NCBI GenBank assembly: GCA_947470895.1
Contig: CANIVF010000044.1
Span: 1 to 35,247 of the forward strand
DNA length: 35,247 nt
Direction: 5' to 3'
From: Bacteroidota bacterium
GTDB taxonomy: Bacteria; Bacteroidota; Bacteroidia; Cytophagales; Cyclobacteriaceae
Shown: one piece after another, positions 32,461 to 35,247 of the stretch
Layout: each line of letters opens with the position of its first letter
Numbering within the stretch: position 1 is the stretch's first letter
Position numbers and translations under genes: made by a program
Notes under the pieces: generated by a model
Databases searched by the model: none
The model's input: the letters and a program-made list of their open reading frames with translations, nothing else
Told to the model about the DNA's origin: nothing

Positions 32461-32895
32461 TCACAGAGACTTAAGTTTCTCCATCAACCTTTCTGGAATG
32501 CTTGCAACTTTTCGTCTTGAATAATCGAAGCAAACAATTCCCGTTTTTCCGTGGGCTACTTCTTTGCCAGTCACTTTGTTGCTTACACGATAGAAAAAAT
32601 CAAATCCGTATTTATTGAAGTTCTCCATTGCAATTTCAAATTTTAGTATATCGCCTAAAAATGATTCTGCCGTATATACAATGGAAACATCGCTTACAAT
32701 CTGACCGATGGAGCCCTCCAGTTTCACTTCGTTTTCAAAACCTAGGGACCGATAAAACAGGGTGCGTGCTTCTTGCATCAGAGTAAGCACCCGGTCGTTC
32801 CCTACATGATTACCATAATTAAGGTCGCTCACGCGAACCGTGATTTCGGTTTTGAAAATAAATTTTTCAGGAAGTTGTATTTCAATACGTGCCAT
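32461..32895 (-). CDS. Hotdog-fold acyl-CoA thioesterase (4HBT/YbgC-FadM-like)
   Basis: I start at ATG 32895 (MARIEIQLP), 144 residues; an in-frame earlier start at 32916 adds seven residues without family support. The hotdog signature RVSDLNYGNHVGNDRVLTLM carries the usual active-site Asp and the helix that follows it. AHGKTGIVCFDY forms the last strands. Family members hydrolyse acyl-CoA thioesters; the chain length is not predictable. The gene is convergent with the AHSA1 gene and divergent from mtgA, with 33 bp between start codons. Confidence 0.82.
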   Translation of the reverse strand: MARIEIQLPEKFIFKTEITVRVSDLNYGNHVGNDRVLTLMQEARTLFYRSLGFENEVKLEGSIGQIVSDVSIVYTAESFLGDILKFEIAMENFNKYGFDFFYRVSNKVTGKEVAHGKTGIVCFDYSRRKVASIPERLMEKLKSL

Positions 32896-32928
32896 CTTGG
32901 TTAATTTGCTGCACAAGTATACTCATTG

Positions 32929-33669
32929 ATGGTCAAAAAAAACTTTGTACTGGCAATCTGGCGGAAGATTAAAAGATTCTTTATCATTTTGATCATAGCC
33001 CAATTCATCTACATCGTTTTACTGCGATGGATTAATCCACCCATCACCGTAACTCAGCTTGCTAATTTGGTTGAAGGTTACGGATTGAAGCGCAACTATA
33101 TCGACTTTGACGAAATGTCGCCCAACATTCGACTGGCGGTGATGGCCTCGGAAGATCAGTTATTTCCGAACCATAATGGCTTCGATGTAGAAAGCATCAA
33201 GAAAGCACTCTCGAATAATCAAAAGAAAAATAAGCGAGTGCGTGGAGCTTCTACCATCAGTCAGCAGGTGGCGAAGAATGTTTTTTTGTGGCAGGGTCGC
33301 ACGTGGTTGCGCAAGGGACTGGAAGTATATTTCACGTTCATGATCGAGTTAATCTGGAGCAAAGAGCGAATCTTAGAGATGTATTTGAATGTTGCCGAGA
33401 TGGGCAAAGGAATTTTTGGTGTGGAAGCCGCCTCTCAGGCTTACTTTAAAAAACCCGCCAACAAACTGACACGTACTGAAGCAGCGATGATTGCTGCTTG
33501 CTTACCCAATCCCAAAAAGTATACAGTAAAACCGGTGTCCAAATACACTGCGCGCAGGTATCCATGGATCATTATTCAGATGAATAACCTGGAGGGTGAT
33601 GAGGATATTGATCAGTTGCTCACGAAGCCGGAGCCAGTGAAAACTAAAAAGAAGAAAAAGGGCAATTAA
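32929..33669 (+). CDS. mtgA: Monofunctional biosynthetic peptidoglycan transglycosylase
   Basis: The 246-residue glycosyltransferase family 51 enzyme polymerises lipid II into glycan strands in the periplasm. I choose ATG 32929 over the TTG three bases earlier. One N-terminal membrane anchor (about 13-33, KRFFIILIIAQFIYIVLL) is followed by the GT51 motifs ASEDQLFPNHNGFD (catalytic E75), RGASTISQQVAKNVFLW, KERILEMYLNVAEMG and AAMIAACLPNP. No transpeptidase domain is present, and the lysine-rich tail (KTKKKKKGN) is unusual but minor. Confidence 0.93.
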   Translation: MVKKNFVLAIWRKIKRFFIILIIAQFIYIVLLRWINPPITVTQLANLVEGYGLKRNYIDFDEMSPNIRLAVMASEDQLFPNHNGFDVESIKKALSNNQKKNKRVRGASTISQQVAKNVFLWQGRTWLRKGLEVYFTFMIELIWSKERILEMYLNVAEMGKGIFGVEAASQAYFKKPANKLTRTEAAMIAACLPNPKKYTVKPVSKYTARRYPWIIIQMNNLEGDEDIDQLLTKPEPVKTKKKKKGN

Positions 33670-33891
33670 TCAGATTAGGATATTTCGATCAAATAGATTT
33701 TGAGTCATTCAGGGCAAGCTTGATCATGTTACTAAAATATCTTGTTCAATTTAAGTGAACGCTGTTCAGGTGATGGCGCGACCCGGAATCTCGTGGAGTC
33801 TGCACACTTGTAATTTTTCACATAGATTTTATTTGAATAGATCGCGGCTCTCGTTCCTCGGCCACGATGACAGCTTCATCATCACGGGGTC

Positions 33892-34809
33892 TCACAAACT
33901 CTTCCACAGATAGAGTGTGGCATACGCCTCCCATCCTTTATACTTCTTAAATATTCGCTTTACCTGATCCAGTGTTGGTTTGGATTTCATGCCTTTGAGA
34001 TTTTTGATGGCATTATGAATGCCCACATCTTCTAAAGGAAAAGCATCCGGATACCGAAATGTTTTCATCAATGCATAGTTGGCCGTCCAGTTGCCGATGC
34101 CTTTGAGCTTCATCAGTTTTTCTTTGCCTTTTGAGAGCAGAAGATGTTGGAGCGATTCTTTGGTAATCTCACCGGATGCAAACGCCTGAGCAATACCAAT
34201 CGTGTAGTTTGCCTTTTGTTTGGAGAACTGCAACGCCAGTAATGATTCCAGTGTAAGTTGTGCTACTACTTCAGCGGATGGAAATAGAAAATATTTTTGT
34301 CCTTCATGTTTGATTACTTCACCAAACTGTTCCACGAAGCGTTGCTTTAAAGTATAAGCAAATGTTAGATTGATTTGTTGCCCCAACACTGCCCACACTA
34401 ACGACTCAAATAAATCGGGCTGACCAATAATCCGATATCCGTAAAATTTTTTGATGAGCGGCCCAAGTAGCTTGTCCGCTTCCACCATTTTATAAAATGG
34501 CTTTATATCAGTATCGAGATCGAGCCATTCGTAAACATATTGAGTAGCGTAGTCTTTCTCGAGCGTAGAGGGATTATGATTTATGAATTGAATGATCAAA
34601 TCCGATTGATCTTGTTCAATGGCCACCAGAATATTTTTGTTACCTACACGTAGTGCTTTGTATACTATTCCTTCTTTAACACGATGAAGCAGTTCGCGAG
34701 GCGATCGCTCTAAAAATGAACAGGCTAATGCAAAGCTAAATGTTGTGGGGGGTATAATTCGGGTTTTATTCACGATACAAGTATACTTTAAATTCAACGA
34801 CTGTTCCAT
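33892..34809 (-). CDS. DNA-3-methyladenine glycosylase II (AlkA-type)
   Basis: The 305-residue HhH-GPD glycosylase excises alkylated bases. The N-terminal domain (about 1-100) has the AlkA-like FSFALACSFLERSP opening. The helix-hairpin-helix is LMKLKGIGNWTANYALMK, and the catalytic Asp is D261 in DAFPLEDVGIHNAI. AVLGQQINLTFA matches the substrate-pocket helix. It is convergent with mtgA, the 222-bp gap between them (33670-33891) holding no gene that I can see. There is no Ada domain. Close to AlkA in layout; a general HhH-GPD glycosylase with other specificity cannot be excluded. Confidence 0.85.
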   Translation of the reverse strand: MEQSLNLKYTCIVNKTRIIPPTTFSFALACSFLERSPRELLHRVKEGIVYKALRVGNKNILVAIEQDQSDLIIQFINHNPSTLEKDYATQYVYEWLDLDTDIKPFYKMVEADKLLGPLIKKFYGYRIIGQPDLFESLVWAVLGQQINLTFAYTLKQRFVEQFGEVIKHEGQKYFLFPSAEVVAQLTLESLLALQFSKQKANYTIGIAQAFASGEITKESLQHLLLSKGKEKLMKLKGIGNWTANYALMKTFRYPDAFPLEDVGIHNAIKNLKGMKSKPTLDQVKRIFKKYKGWEAYATLYLWKSL

Positions 34810-34884
34810 GGGGCAACGATTAATAGCAAGTTTCAGGTTGAAACGCAGTGGTTAAAAATGAATTTTTGCTTATTAATTTTTAAG

Positions 34885-35098
34885 ATGATGCTGAATGCTG
34901 AATCTCTAAGCCATTCACTCAATGAGTAAGGGCATGCCATAATTCCTTCATTACTATCACTGGAGTTATGCAGTAGTATCATCGAAGCCTATCATGATCC
35001 GACACGCTACCGCAAAACGATTGACATGCAACGCTATCGTTTTGGACAAGGTGAATACAAATACTTTAACTATCCGTTGCCGGAAGTGACTCAGCAAT
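34885..35098 (+). pseudogene. Broken 2OG-Fe(II) oxygenase gene, N-terminal part
   Basis: The frame from ATG 34885 reads MMLNAESLSHSLNE, then TAA at 34927-34929, then GHAIIPSLLSLELCSSII, YRKTIDMQRYRFGQGEYKYF and NYPLPEVTQQ. This is the N-terminal part of a 2-oxoglutarate/Fe(II)-dependent oxygenase family common in bacteria. The TAA replaces what should be a sense codon. Similarity stops at about 35098, where a sequence beginning GTAAGGATCCGC starts. The catalytic half (the HxD...H region) is missing from the window. The gene is therefore disrupted at least twice. Confidence 0.65.
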
Positions 35099-35247
35099 GT
35101 AAGGATCCGCTAAAGTACATCTTTCAATGATTCCAGCACGGCTATAGTTTTGAGAAAAAGATCAGACTATGGAATCATCAGACAAGACCTTGGAGCAGTT
35201 AATGTTTTCATTAATTGAGATTTGGAAATCAAGTGGTAAAACCCAAA
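35099..35247 (+). mobile_element. Left end of a probable IS66-family insertion sequence
   Basis: At 35099 the oxygenase homology ends and GTAAGGATCCGCTAAAG begins; IS66-family inverted repeats characteristically begin GTAA. A small transposition-accessory ORF starts 70 bp inside. The candidate 8-bp target duplication on this side would be TCAGCAAT (35091-35098). The other end lies beyond the window, so neither the matching inverted repeat nor the duplication can be confirmed. Confidence 0.55.
35169..35247 (+). CDS. IS66-family accessory protein TnpA, partial (runs off the window)
   Basis: The open frame from ATG 35169 gives 26 codons to the window edge, including LEQLMFSLIEIWKSSGKTQ. This matches the start of IS66 TnpA-type small proteins, which open with a MF.LI..W..SG.TQ helix followed by a helix-turn-helix region. 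The rest is outside the window. Only the first quarter or so is visible, so the family call rests on a short motif plus the GTAA-type end upstream. Confidence 0.55.
   Translation, partial: MESSDKTLEQLMFSLIEIWKSSGKTQ

Noticed and set aside
1..35247. CRISPR arrays, rRNA genes, or tRNAs other than tRNA-Lys
   Set aside because: No regularly spaced repeats, rRNA-like stretches or further cloverleaf sequences were found by eye.

Overview
The window reads as a chromosome segment from a member of the Bacteroidota, most likely order Cytophagales. Three things point there: a large surface protein with a gliding-motility/type IX secretion C-terminal domain, a tRNA promoter of the Bacteroidota form (TTTG, 19 nt, TAnnTTTG) with A-rich rather than Shine-Dalgarno-like start regions, and family-typical versions of IlvC, short LeuA and a second DnaE. 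No species can be named from sequence alone.

Layout. (1) 137-4730 is a small island lying against the 3' end of a tRNA-Lys(UUU) gene and bounded by a 13-bp direct repeat of the tRNA end. It carries a 5'-truncated replication-type SF2 helicase, two unknown overlapping minus-strand genes, a small coiled-coil protein and a decayed fragment, but no integrase. The sequence left of the island resembles the island's own right end, so several elements may be stacked at this tRNA. (2) 4850-9833 holds a TPR/SH3 membrane protein, the type IX-secreted surface protein (convergent, sharing stop-codon bases) and an RlmD-type 23S rRNA methyltransferase. (3) 10055-16596 is a tight three-gene cassette, dinB (Pol IV) - recQ - dnaE (second, error-prone-type Pol III alpha with a degenerate PHP site), behind a palindromic operator with a third half-site. 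(4) 16597-31090 is a branched-chain amino-acid supercluster: an aminotransferase, then ilvE-ilvD-ilvB-ilvN-ilvC-ilvA, a HAD phosphatase, and leuC-leuD-leuB-leuA. Both the ilv and the leu blocks are preceded by a short leader ORF and an intrinsic terminator, which is the architecture of transcription attenuation. Each terminator is followed, exactly 20 nt later, by the same 16-mer CAAACTAACGATTGTT. (5) 31150-34809 holds a secreted TIM-barrel isomerase-like protein, an AHSA1/SRPBCC protein, a thioesterase, a monofunctional peptidoglycan transglycosylase (MtgA) and an AlkA-type DNA glycosylase. (6) 34885-35247 is a broken 2OG-Fe(II) oxygenase gene that appears to be interrupted by an IS66-family element running off the right edge.

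How the parts work together. The ilv and leu blocks encode all steps from threonine and pyruvate to isoleucine, valine and leucine, and the two leader regions suggest separate control of the ilv and leu halves by amino-acid supply. The small ACT-only IlvN and the LeuA lacking the C-terminal regulatory domain suggest reduced or altered feedback, which would shift weight to the attenuators. The dinB-recQ-dnaE cassette looks like a damage-tolerance unit under one operator. The strongest leads for undescribed biology are the paired attenuators with the shared 16-mer, the dinB-recQ-dnaE cassette with its operator, and the integrase-less tRNA-Lys island with its unknown gene pair.
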